A stretch of DNA of 64,000 nt from Planctomycetota bacterium (lineage in GTDB: Bacteria; Planctomycetota; JAJSAM01; JAJVHW01): positions 59,225 to 123,224 of the forward strand of contig JAJRPF010000052.1 in the NCBI GenBank assembly GCA_024280885.1. Reading direction: 5' to 3'. Every line of letters begins with the position of its first letter. Position 1 is the first letter of the stretch. A program made the position numbers and the translations under genes. This document shows positions 6,981 to 15,282 of the stretch, in pieces. The notes below the pieces were generated by a model. The model did not search any database. It was not told the DNA's origin and was given only the letters and a program-made list of their open reading frames with translations.

Positions 6981-7697
6981 ATGCTTCCAACCGCCAAGAC
7001 GCCCCCGCGAGATGCGCTCGCCGACCTGACCGTGCTCGTGTACGGACCGACCAAGATCGGCAAGTCGACGTGGTGCTCGCAGCCGGGCGACGCGCTCTTC
7101 CTCGCCACCGAGGCGGGCCTCAACAGCTTGGAGGTCTTCCAGTCCCCGATCGGGACCTGGGAAGAACTCCTGGCCGCGTGTGCGGAGATCGGCAAGGGCG
7201 AGCACACCTTCAAGACGATCGTGCTCGACACGGTGGACAACGCCTACCGCATGTGCGCGGACTACATCTGCGCGAAGTTCAAGGTCGACCACCAGAGCGA
7301 CCTCGCCTACGGCAAGGGCTACGCGCTGGTGAACAACGAGTTCCACCGCGTGCTGAACAAGTTGGCGCTGCTGCCCTACGGCCTCTTCCTCGTGTCGCAT
7401 TCGGTCGAGCGCGAGTTCGAGACCCGCACGGGGAAGGTGACACGCATCGTCCCGACGCTGCCCGAGAAGGCGCGGCAGATCGTGCTCGGCATGGTCGACA
7501 TGATCCTCTTCTGCGACCTGGAAACGAGCGCCGGCGAGGACGGGAAGACCGTCGTCCGCCGCGTCATGCGCACGAAGCCCTCCGCGCAGTACGAGGCCGG
7601 CGACCGCACCGGGCGCCTCCCCGAGGTGATCGACCTCGACTACACGACGTTCCTCGCCGCGTTCACGGCGGGGAGTCCCGCCAAGGCCACGAAGTAA
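6981..7697 (+). CDS. Sak4-like phage RecA-fold ATPase
   Basis: A 238-residue AAA/RecA-fold ATPase from ATG 6981, preceded by AAGGAGA at good spacing; an in-frame ATG at 6927 would add 18 residues but lacks such a site. Walker A is GPTKIGKST (residues 22-30) and Walker B is TIVLDTVD (about 79-86). Later segments (LLPYGLFLVSHSVERE, RIVPTLPEKARQIVLGMVDMILFCD, VMRTKPSAQYEAGDR) follow the pattern of phage nucleotide-binding proteins related to Sak4, which promote single-strand annealing with an SSB partner. The next gene encodes a DUF669 protein with an SSB-like tail, the usual companion. Confidence 0.85.
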   Translation: MLPTAKTPPRDALADLTVLVYGPTKIGKSTWCSQPGDALFLATEAGLNSLEVFQSPIGTWEELLAACAEIGKGEHTFKTIVLDTVDNAYRMCADYICAKFKVDHQSDLAYGKGYALVNNEFHRVLNKLALLPYGLFLVSHSVEREFETRTGKVTRIVPTLPEKARQIVLGMVDMILFCDLETSAGEDGKTVVRRVMRTKPSAQYEAGDRTGRLPEVIDLDYTTFLAAFTAGSPAKATK

Positions 7698-7716
7698 CCC
7701 CCAGGAGAAAGCCCCC

Positions 7717-8193
7717 ATGTACGAGTCCAACAACGACCTCGATCTCTCGCGGTTCGACGACGAGTTCGCCAGCGCGCCGATCGAGGAGCGCGAGTTCGAG
7801 CCGATCCCCGACGGCAAGTACCAGGTCAACGTCGAGAAGGTCGAACTGACCCGCGCCAAGAGCTCGGGCAACCCCATGCTCAAGTGGACGCTGCGCGTGA
7901 TCGCACCGCAGTGCCGCGGACGGCTGCTCTGGCGCAACAACGTGATGGCCACGCGCGAGAACCTGAAATGGCTGAAGAACGACCTCCACGTCTGCGGCCT
8001 CGACCTGGCGAAGGTCTCGGACCTGCCGGGGCGCCTGGAGGAGCTGCTCGACGTGAAGCTCGAGATCACCAAGCGCACGCGCGGTGAGAACGAGAACGTC
8101 TACTTCAACCGCCGGATCGTCGTGGACGACGCGGCCGGGAACGGCACGGGCGACCTCGGCGCCGACGGCAACGACGAGCTGATCCCCTTCTAG
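7717..8193 (+). CDS. DUF669-family phage protein with SSB-like acidic tail
   Basis: A 158-residue protein. The core (IPDGKYQVNVEKVELTRAKSSGNPMLKWTLRVI...LWRNNVM, then LKWLKNDLHVCGLDLAKVSDL) matches the DUF669 type found beside Sak4-like ATPases in phage replication modules and thought to bind single-stranded DNA. The C-terminus ends in a Gly/Asp-rich linker and the tip NDELIPF, closely resembling the DDDIPF tip by which bacterial SSB recruits its partners. It is therefore likely the phage ssDNA-binding protein. A GGAG site precedes ATG 7717, and one base separates its stop from the next start. Confidence 0.85.
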   Translation: MYESNNDLDLSRFDDEFASAPIEEREFEPIPDGKYQVNVEKVELTRAKSSGNPMLKWTLRVIAPQCRGRLLWRNNVMATRENLKWLKNDLHVCGLDLAKVSDLPGRLEELLDVKLEITKRTRGENENVYFNRRIVVDDAAGNGTGDLGADGNDELIPF

Positions 8194-8194
8194 G

Positions 8195-8629
8195 ATGACG
8201 CCCATCGCCGTAGTGATCGACACGCGGGAGCAGGAGCCCTACGGCTTCGATCCCGAGCGGGTGGTGCCCGTCAGGCGGGCGCTGCCTGCGGGCGATTACT
8301 CGCTCGTCGGCCACGAGACCGACGTGGCGATCGAGCGCAAGTCGCTGGACGACTTCGTCTCGACGGCGGTCCGCAACAGGAAGCGGTTCGCACGGGAGCT
8401 GCGGCTGCTGGCGGGCTACGACCTCGGATGCGTCGTCGTCGAGGCGACGCTGGAGGACGTCCTCGCCCACCGCTACCGGTCGGGCGCCCATCCCCACGCC
8501 ATATTCGGGGCGACGCTCTCGATGGTGGTGGATCACGGGGTGCCCGTCTTCTTCTGCAGCGACCGGCAGATCGCCTGCCGGTTCGTCGAGGGGCTCTTGC
8601 TCCGCTACCACAGGAAGGTCGAGGGATGA
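8195..8629 (+). CDS. ERCC4-domain nuclease
   Basis: A 144-residue single-domain protein of the ERCC4/XPF/Mus81 nuclease type. The signature is VVIDTREQEP (Asp9, Glu12), LPAGDYSLV (GDY, residues 33-35) and AIERKSLDDFVST (ERK, residues 47-49), the GDX(n)ERKX3D active site. It lacks the helix-hairpin-helix partner domain of eukaryotic homologues, as is normal for phage versions. Predicted substrates are branched or flapped DNA arising during replication or recombination. Its stop overlaps the RecD2 helicase start (ATGA 8626-8629). Confidence 0.9.
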   Translation: MTPIAVVIDTREQEPYGFDPERVVPVRRALPAGDYSLVGHETDVAIERKSLDDFVSTAVRNRKRFARELRLLAGYDLGCVVVEATLEDVLAHRYRSGAHPHAIFGATLSMVVDHGVPVFFCSDRQIACRFVEGLLLRYHRKVEG

Positions 8630-10842
8630 CCAGAGCGCGAGCGAGAGAAACGTCAACCGTCGCGGTATGCGGCCGGGTGGAGACCGTGTTCTACGCAAGC
8701 CCGCGATTCAGCGCCGGTCGCCTGCGCACGGACGACGGCAAGACCGTTTCCTTCGCTGGCGCGCTCATGGTCCAGCAGCACGACTCCGTGGTCCTGCACG
8801 GGACGTGGGAGCGTCACGCGAAGTACGGTCGCCAGCTCAAGGTCGTGCGCTTCACGTTCGACCAACGGATCACAGGCGAGGGCCTCGCGCACTTCCTCGC
8901 CAGCCACAAGGGCATCCGCGGCATCGGCCCCGTCAAGGCGCGCCGCATCGCTGAGGTCTTCGGTGACGAGTTCGACCGCGTGATCGACGAGGAGCCCGCG
9001 CGCGTCGCGGCGGTAGCCAAGGTGCCTCTCTCCGCCGCGATGACGCTGCGCGACGAGTGGCTCGGCACGCGGACGCTGAACTCCGCAATGACCTGGCTTG
9101 CCTCGTTCCAGCTCACGCACTACCAGATGACGACGCTCATCGAGAAGTTCGGGAACGCCGTGGTCACGGTGCTGAAGACCGACCCCTACCTGCTCGTCCG
9201 CGAGGTCCCCGGCTTCGGGTTCAAGCGGGTGGATCTCGTGGCGCGCAAGATGGGGACGCCGAAGGAGCACCCATCGCGTCTGCGCGCGGGCATCGTCCAC
9301 TGCGTGGCCGAGCGGCTCGGCCGCGGCGACTGCTGGATCGAGTACGAGGACCTCCTCGACCTCGCGAACATCCTCCTGGTCCTCGATGTCGCGGACAGCC
9401 GGAACCGCATCGAGCGGGCGCTCGACTCGCTGATCGCGGAGGGCGCGCTGGCGTGCGTCTCGGTCGGCGGGAGGTTCCTGGTCGCGCAGCCGGCGATGCA
9501 CCGGATGGAGTGCGACCTCGCCGAGATATTCGCGGCGCGCGGCCGCGGGAACCCACACTTCCCCCCGGACGATCTCGACGAACTGGTCGATGCCGCGGGG
9601 TCTGACCTGAATGAGTGCCAGCAGCGTGCTCTCGAGGCCAGCGCTCGGGAGAACGTCGTCCTCATCTGCGGCGGGGCCGGCGCGGGGAAGACGTTCACCA
9701 TCGCCGCGATCACGCGGATGTACGAGACCGCCGGGCTGGACGTCGTGCTCGCCGCGCCGACCGGGAAGGCGGCCAAACGGATCGAGCAGGTCGTTGGCCG
9801 CGAGGCCATGACGATCCACCGGTTGCTGGGGTTCAACGGACACGCCTACTCAGCCGGGCCCGACGAACCGATCGAAGCCGACGTCGTCATCGTGGACGAG
9901 GTGTCGATGGTGGACGTGCCGCTCGCGTGGCGGCTCTTCCAGGCGCTCGACCTCCGCCGCACGTGCGTAGTCCTGGTCGGCGACCACAATCAGCTTCCGC
10001 CCGTCGGCCCGGGGAACCTGCTGCGCGATCTGATCGAGCGCCGGCCTTGCCCGACCGTCGTGCTCGACCAGGTCGTCCGCCAGGCGGGCGTTCTCAAGGA
10101 GAACTCGCTCGCGATTCTGACGGGCGACGTGCGCGCGACGGCGACGGCCGGGCCGGACGGGCGGCCGCCCTGGATCGCGTTGAACCGCCGGTCCAACATC
10201 CTCGACGTCCAGCACTGCGTTCTGGAGCTCTTCGAGTCCGCGCTTGTCGAGCGGCTGCGCTTCGATCTCCTCGCCGAAGTACAACTCCTGACGCCGACCC
10301 ACAAGGGCCCGCTCGGCACAGAGGCGCTGAATGTGCTCCTGCAGCGCCTCGTGCAGCGCAAGCTCCACGGCGTCACGGTCACGCCGCCCGCGCCGGGACG
10401 GCGGCCCCGACTCCTGCTTCGCGACCGCGTCATTCAGACGCGGAACAACTATGACCTGGGTGTGATGAACGGCGCGATCGGGATCGTGACCGAGATCGGT
10501 CCGCGCCGCGGCGAACTCACCGTGCGCTTCGACCACGCGGACATCGCCTACACGCCCGAGAACGAGGGAGTGCGCGATCTCGCGCTCGCCTACGCGCTCA
10601 CGATCCACAAGAGTCAGGGGAGCGAGTATCCGTGCGCCGTGATCATCGTCCACAAGGCGCACTCCTTCATGCACCACCGCAACCTCCTCTACACCGGCGT
10701 CACGCGAGCACGCGATGTCGCGATCCTGGTCGGTGACTCTTGGGGCATGCGGAACTGCGCCCAGAAGGAGAAGGTCGAGAAGCGCAAGACGTTCCTCTCC
10801 GTCCTGGATTTCCCGGTGGACTCCGCCCGAGGCCGTGGATGA
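8626..10842 (+). CDS. RecD2-type superfamily 1B DNA helicase
   Basis: A 738-residue helicase. Order: N-terminal OB-like region (to about 80), helix-hairpin-helix GIRGIGPVKARRIAEVFG (97-113), a second HhH-like segment REVPGFGFKRVDLVARKMG (192-210), winged-helix-like linker, Walker A GGAGAGKTF (349-357), APTGKAAKR (378-385), Walker B VIVDEVSMVD (421-430), GDHNQLPPVGPGNLLRDL (452-469), and C-terminal LTIHKSQGSEYPCAVII and LLYTGVTRA motifs. This is the RecD2 layout, a 5'-3' helicase acting without RecBC. In a phage module it could serve as replicative or recombination helicase. The start is ATG 8626, overlapping the previous stop. Confidence 0.92.
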   Translation: MTRARARETSTVAVCGRVETVFYASPRFSAGRLRTDDGKTVSFAGALMVQQHDSVVLHGTWERHAKYGRQLKVVRFTFDQRITGEGLAHFLASHKGIRGIGPVKARRIAEVFGDEFDRVIDEEPARVAAVAKVPLSAAMTLRDEWLGTRTLNSAMTWLASFQLTHYQMTTLIEKFGNAVVTVLKTDPYLLVREVPGFGFKRVDLVARKMGTPKEHPSRLRAGIVHCVAERLGRGDCWIEYEDLLDLANILLVLDVADSRNRIERALDSLIAEGALACVSVGGRFLVAQPAMHRMECDLAEIFAARGRGNPHFPPDDLDELVDAAGSDLNECQQRALEASARENVVLICGGAGAGKTFTIAAITRMYETAGLDVVLAAPTGKAAKRIEQVVGREAMTIHRLLGFNGHAYSAGPDEPIEADVVIVDEVSMVDVPLAWRLFQALDLRRTCVVLVGDHNQLPPVGPGNLLRDLIERRPCPTVVLDQVVRQAGVLKENSLAILTGDVRATATAGPDGRPPWIALNRRSNILDVQHCVLELFESALVERLRFDLLAEVQLLTPTHKGPLGTEALNVLLQRLVQRKLHGVTVTPPAPGRRPRLLLRDRVIQTRNNYDLGVMNGAIGIVTEIGPRRGELTVRFDHADIAYTPENEGVRDLALAYALTIHKSQGSEYPCAVIIVHKAHSFMHHRNLLYTGVTRARDVAILVGDSWGMRNCAQKEKVEKRKTFLSVLDFPVDSARGRG

Positions 10843-13544
10843 CTGCGGGCGCTCCTCCGGCCGCTGACGCGGCGATCGACCTCTTCCGGCGGCGGTTCCT
10901 CAACCGCACGGACTGCGTGGCGGTCCGGACCGACCGCGGCACGCCTCGTCCGGTGGACGCGAACGGCACGCTGGACGGGCTGCTGCGCGGACACCTGCTC
11001 GGCGACGCCGCGCCCATCGCCAAGGTCCGCTTTCGGAGCCGCGGCGGCGCGGGCGCAATGTCCGGCCGCTTCCGCATCGGGAGCTACTGCCCGGCGCCGG
11101 ACAACAGCACGCGTTGGCTCTGCCTCGACTTCGACGGCGCCGGCCACGCCGACGCTCTCGCGGATCCGGCGGCCGCAGCACGCGCGGCCTACGAGCGGTT
11201 CACCGCGGCGAGCCTTCCGGCCTACCTCGAGCGATCGGGGGGCGGAAACGGCTGGCACCTATGGTGCTTCTTCGATCCGCCGATCCCGGCCGCGAAGGCG
11301 CAGGCCCTGGGGCGAGCGCTCGCGCCGACGGATGCCCCCCTCGCCGACGGCGGAGTGGCGGACCCACTCTCCGCGCGCGGGATCGAGGTGTTCCCGAAGC
11401 AGGCGAAGATCAGGAAGAACGGTTACGGGAACCTCGTGTGGCTTCCCTGGTGGGACGGCGCTCCGGAGGGCGCCAACCTGTTCTACCGCCCGGGAGATAC
11501 CGGCAGCTTCGATCCCTTCACGCCCGAGGACCTCGACGTCGCGGACGCGGCCGCCGTCGCGCACGTGTTGGCCGACGTGGCGGCGATGGAGACTGCGGTG
11601 GCCCCGGGCGCCGATGCGAACACATCCTCCGAACACGGCGCAACGTGGGCGGACTGGCGGCGCCATGCGCTCGCTGCGCTTCCGGTGGAGTCCGTCTACG
11701 GCACCTGGCTCACCGGCCGGTCGTCCGGTTCGGGGTGGATGGAGTGCCGGGACCCGTCGTCTCCCTCCGGCGACGCAAACCCCTCCGCGGGCGTGGCAGA
11801 CGGAACGGGCGATGCCGAGCGCGGCGCGTTCCACTCGTTCATCTCAGGGAAGACGAGCTCGGTCTTCGACTTCATGGTCGAGCACGGGATGGCGAGCGAC
11901 TTCCGCGCGGCGATGGCGCTCGTCGCCCGGCACTCGGGCGTCACGTTGCCGAAGCCATCCGCCGCTCCGCGCAACATCACCCGATCGCGTATCCGCGTCA
12001 ACAACCGCCAACTCCGCGACGTCCTCGCCGACGCATGGCGTGTCGTCCACGCGACGAACAAGCGCCCTGCGCTCTTCGTCCGCAGCGGCGTCTTGGTACG
12101 CCTCGGCGCGGCTGAGTCGGGGCCCCGCATCGAGACCGTCGAGGAGACCGCGATGTTCGGCCACCTCTTCCGGGTCGCGAACTGGGTCCGCGTCACGCAG
12201 GACGCCGTCCTCGACGCGCCGCCGCCCAGGGACGTCGCGCGCGACATGCTCGTCAACCCCGCCGACGAACTCCCGCCCCTCGACGCGATCGTCGCAACAC
12301 CGGTCTTCGACGCAGAGGGACGGCTGGTCTCCACGCCCGGCTACCACAAGCAGGCGCGGCTCTGGCTCCACCAAGCGCCGGGTCTCGACCTCGCGGCGGT
12401 GCCGGACCGGCCGACCGAGGAAGACGTGCGCGCTGCCCGCGAGGTCGTCCTCGACGAACTCCTCATCGACTTCCCGTTTGCGGCCTCCTCGGACCGCGCG
12501 CATGCAGTGGCGGCGCTCATCTTGCCCTTCGTTCGCCGCATGGTCAGCGGTTGCACCCCGATCCACCTCATCGAGGCGCCTACGCCCGGAAGCGGCAAGG
12601 GGCTCCTCGCCGACATCGTTGCGATCGTCGCGCTCGGCCGGCCCTGCGACCCGACCACCATCACGCGGGACGAGGACGAGGCGCGGAAGAAGATCACGTC
12701 GATCCTCGCCCGCGCGCAGCCGCTGATCCTGATCGACAACATCCGCCACGGGCTCGACTCCGCGCAGCTCGCGGCGGCGCTCACGGCCGAGACCTGGTCC
12801 GACCGGATACTCGGCCAGACGAAGATGATCGACCTCCCGAACCGGGCCACGTGGCTGGTCACCGCCAACAACCCGAAGCTCTCCCTGGAGATCGCACGGC
12901 GTTGCGTGCGCGTGCGACTCGATCCAAAACGCGACCGCCCCTGGGAACGCACGGGCTTCAAGCACGCGCCACTCCGGGATTGGGCGCGACAGAACCGCGC
13001 GGCGCTCGTCCACGCTGTCCTCGTCCTGGTTCGGGCGTGGATCGCTTCGGGGCAGACACCGAGTACTCGGATGCTCGGCTCCTTCGAGAGTTGGGCAGGC
13101 GTCGTGGGCGGCATCCTCGCGCACGCCGGTATCGAGGGGTTCCTCGATGACACGGAGCAGCTCTACGAGCACGCGGACTCCGAAGGCCAGGAGTGGCGCC
13201 AGCTCGTCACGGCGTGGTGGGATCGACACGGCTGCCAGTGGGTGACGGCCCGTGATCTGCTCCACCTCGTCAGTGAGCAGGATCTCCTCGGCCACGTCGT
13301 GGGCGACAAGTCCGAGCGCTCTCAGCTCATCCGGCTGGGCCGCGCGCTCTCGGCAGCCCGCGATCGTCACTTCGGAGAGCACCGCATCGTGACCGGCCGC
13401 AATTCGAACACCAAGGCTGCGCAGTACCGGCTCGTCGCAGACGATGCTGCGGAGCCCGCGCCCACGAACGAACCGCCCGCTGCCACCCACGGGTTCGGCG
13501 ACGGTCTCGACAGTCTCTTCCCGTCCCTCACGGGGACGCCGTGA
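10839..13544 (+). CDS. Primase-polymerase fused to a helicase-like ATPase
   Basis: A 901-residue protein coupled to the RecD2 gene (ATGA 10839-10842). The N-terminal third resembles an archaeo-eukaryotic-type primase: WLCLDFDGAGHAD gives the catalytic D-x-D (Asp97, Asp99) and ERSGGGNGWHLWCFF gives the SxH-like motif with His140; a later IEVFPKQAKIRKNGYGNLVWLP block fits the same fold as seen in TOTE-type and phage PrimPols. The C-terminal half has a P-loop (EAPTPGSGKG, about residue 580), a Walker B-like LILIDNIR, a sensor-like TWLVTANNPKLSLEIARRCVRVRLD and a basic C-terminal domain. It probably primes synthesis and drives or loads the replisome. Exact ATPase class is not certain. Confidence 0.85.
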   Translation: MTAGAPPAADAAIDLFRRRFLNRTDCVAVRTDRGTPRPVDANGTLDGLLRGHLLGDAAPIAKVRFRSRGGAGAMSGRFRIGSYCPAPDNSTRWLCLDFDGAGHADALADPAAAARAAYERFTAASLPAYLERSGGGNGWHLWCFFDPPIPAAKAQALGRALAPTDAPLADGGVADPLSARGIEVFPKQAKIRKNGYGNLVWLPWWDGAPEGANLFYRPGDTGSFDPFTPEDLDVADAAAVAHVLADVAAMETAVAPGADANTSSEHGATWADWRRHALAALPVESVYGTWLTGRSSGSGWMECRDPSSPSGDANPSAGVADGTGDAERGAFHSFISGKTSSVFDFMVEHGMASDFRAAMALVARHSGVTLPKPSAAPRNITRSRIRVNNRQLRDVLADAWRVVHATNKRPALFVRSGVLVRLGAAESGPRIETVEETAMFGHLFRVANWVRVTQDAVLDAPPPRDVARDMLVNPADELPPLDAIVATPVFDAEGRLVSTPGYHKQARLWLHQAPGLDLAAVPDRPTEEDVRAAREVVLDELLIDFPFAASSDRAHAVAALILPFVRRMVSGCTPIHLIEAPTPGSGKGLLADIVAIVALGRPCDPTTITRDEDEARKKITSILARAQPLILIDNIRHGLDSAQLAAALTAETWSDRILGQTKMIDLPNRATWLVTANNPKLSLEIARRCVRVRLDPKRDRPWERTGFKHAPLRDWARQNRAALVHAVLVLVRAWIASGQTPSTRMLGSFESWAGVVGGILAHAGIEGFLDDTEQLYEHADSEGQEWRQLVTAWWDRHGCQWVTARDLLHLVSEQDLLGHVVGDKSERSQLIRLGRALSAARDRHFGEHRIVTGRNSNTKAAQYRLVADDAAEPAPTNEPPAATHGFGDGLDSLFPSLTGTP

Positions 13545-13810
13545 CGGGTCGCGCGCCGCTCCCAACCGCCTCGGCGGCGTCGCCCTTCGGCGAGCCGCTC
13601 GTCGATGCCGCCACGGTGGCTGCCTACCTCTCCGTGGACACCGCGACCGTCTATCGCCTCGCCAAGAAGTCGGCGCTCCCAGCGATCGAGGTTGCGCCTC
13701 GCGTCCTGCGCTTCCGGCCAGACGACGTGCGCACGTTCCTCGACCGCAGGACGAGAAAGGCCGCCACTCCGGGGCGAGTCACGCGCCTGCTTGGAAACAC
13801 CCGTGCGTAA
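13541..13810 (+). CDS. Excisionase-type helix-turn-helix protein
   Basis: An 89-residue protein starting at GTG 13541 within the preceding stop (GTGA). Residues 20-67 form a MerR-like winged helix of the excisionase/helix_turn_helix_17 type: LVDAATVAAYLSVDTATVYRLAKKSALPAIEVAPRVLRF in outline, then RPDDVRTFLDRR. Directly before the integrase, it is the expected recombination directionality factor; a transcriptional role is possible too, since the fold is shared. Confidence 0.85.
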   Translation: MTGRAPLPTASAASPFGEPLVDAATVAAYLSVDTATVYRLAKKSALPAIEVAPRVLRFRPDDVRTFLDRRTRKAATPGRVTRLLGNTRA

Positions 13811-13907
13811 CCCGGTGGAACGAACTGGAGGTATCGGGACGCAAGAGCGTGCATCGGGAGCAAGCGTGCTCCGACTCCTGGGGCCCGCGGGCCCCGGAGA
13901 ACGCGAC

Positions 13908-15113
13908 GTGCGAACACAGACGAAGACAGAGAAGCCACGGAGATCGAAGCGTAGGCGCCGCTTCGGCAACATCTACTCCCGCAAGTGGGGTTCGGGCCGT
14001 CGGACCTGGTCGGCCAGATGGTTCTGCAAGACCGAGCGCCGCTGGATCACGCGGGCGTTCGAGACCGAGAAGGAAGCGAAGGACTTCCTCATCGAGATCG
14101 AGCGTCGCATCCTCGCCGACGCCTACGAGGTCCCGCCGACACTCGTCGAGACGACCGAGCCGAAGGAACCGGAGAAGCGGAACGGGCGCGTCCCGACGCT
14201 CGTCGAGTACGCCGACGACGTGATCGAGCGCCGCTTCGAGCCGGTGCTCGCCCCCGGAACGATCGGCGTCTACCGCGCCGCGCTTCGCGCCTGGAAGGCC
14301 TACTTCGGCAAGCGCGACGGGCAGCGCGCCGTGCGGCTCGACGAGATCACGCCCGCCCGCTGGCTCGACTACCGGGCCTGGCGTGCGAGGACGCGCAACT
14401 CCAGATACGGGAAGAAGACGACCGTCAGCGCGCGAACGTTGAACGCCGACCAGCAGAGCATCGTCCGCATCCTGAACGAGGCGATCCTCGACGGGCACAT
14501 CGAGACGAATCCGCTCGCGGGCATCAAGAAACTCCGCGAGACGCGCAGGCCTCGGCGCTACCTCACGAAGAAGGAACTCGGGACGCTGATCAGCAACTGC
14601 CCCGAGCACTTCAAGCCCTTCCTGCTGACGGCCATCTACACAGGTGCGCGCAAGGGGGAACTCACCGCGCTGCGCTGGTCGGACATCGACTTCACGGACG
14701 GGAAGATTTCGCTCTACAGGCCGAAGACCGGGACCGCCGACCTGCTCGACCTACACCCCGCCGTCGCGGCCGAACTCACGCGGCTGCGGGGCTCCCGCGA
14801 GAACGTCCGGCCCGACGACCACGTCTTCCTTTCCTGCCACGGGACGCCGTACAAGGAGATCCGCCGCTCCTGGGACCTGGCTCTCAAGGCCGCCGGGCTG
14901 AATGGCCGCAAGGGCCTGACGCCGCACAGCTTGAGGCACAGCTTCGCGACGCACTTCCTCCAGAACGGCGGCGCGGTCACCGACCTGCAGCAGCAACTCG
15001 GGCACGCCGAACTCGCGACGACGCAGATCTACGCGGCGGCGCTCAGCGGGCGGCGGCGGGATGCCGTGATGGCGCTCGACTTCGGGTCGCAATCGCAGTC
15101 CGAGTCGCCGTGA
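13908..15113 (+). CDS. int: Tyrosine recombinase / prophage integrase
   Basis: A 401-residue integrase. GTG 13908 is chosen because CCGGAGAAC lies just upstream and the frame before it lacks domain features. Residues 1-70 are basic with an AP2-like arm-binding fold (FGNIYSRKWGSGRRTWSARW), about 95-210 is the SAM-like core-binding domain, and the catalytic domain has Arg248 (TGARKGELTALRW), His340-x2-Arg343 (HSLRHSFATHFL), His366 (LGHAELATTQIYA) and the nucleophile Tyr375. It should integrate the phage at the tRNA-Pro 1.7 kb to the right and excise it with the excisionase encoded just upstream. Confidence 0.93.
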   Translation: MRTQTKTEKPRRSKRRRRFGNIYSRKWGSGRRTWSARWFCKTERRWITRAFETEKEAKDFLIEIERRILADAYEVPPTLVETTEPKEPEKRNGRVPTLVEYADDVIERRFEPVLAPGTIGVYRAALRAWKAYFGKRDGQRAVRLDEITPARWLDYRAWRARTRNSRYGKKTTVSARTLNADQQSIVRILNEAILDGHIETNPLAGIKKLRETRRPRRYLTKKELGTLISNCPEHFKPFLLTAIYTGARKGELTALRWSDIDFTDGKISLYRPKTGTADLLDLHPAVAAELTRLRGSRENVRPDDHVFLSCHGTPYKEIRRSWDLALKAAGLNGRKGLTPHSLRHSFATHFLQNGGAVTDLQQQLGHAELATTQIYAAALSGRRRDAVMALDFGSQSQSESP

Positions 15114-15282
15114 ACGTCGATGGGAATGTGGGCCTACTCGTGCCCCCTCCGGAGCGGACGCGAGTGACTCCGATCACACGCAGCGATCTCGGGCGCTTCG
15201 CGCCGACGCGCTGAACCGAGACGCGACTACACTCACGCCTCGCAACGGCGGCACTTCGCGTCGGAGCGCGGGAGGTTGAGAC

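Noticed and set aside
11844-13565. 573-codon minus-strand frame opposite the primase-polymerase gene
   Set aside because: The plus strand carries recognisable primase and ATPase motifs; the minus frame has none.
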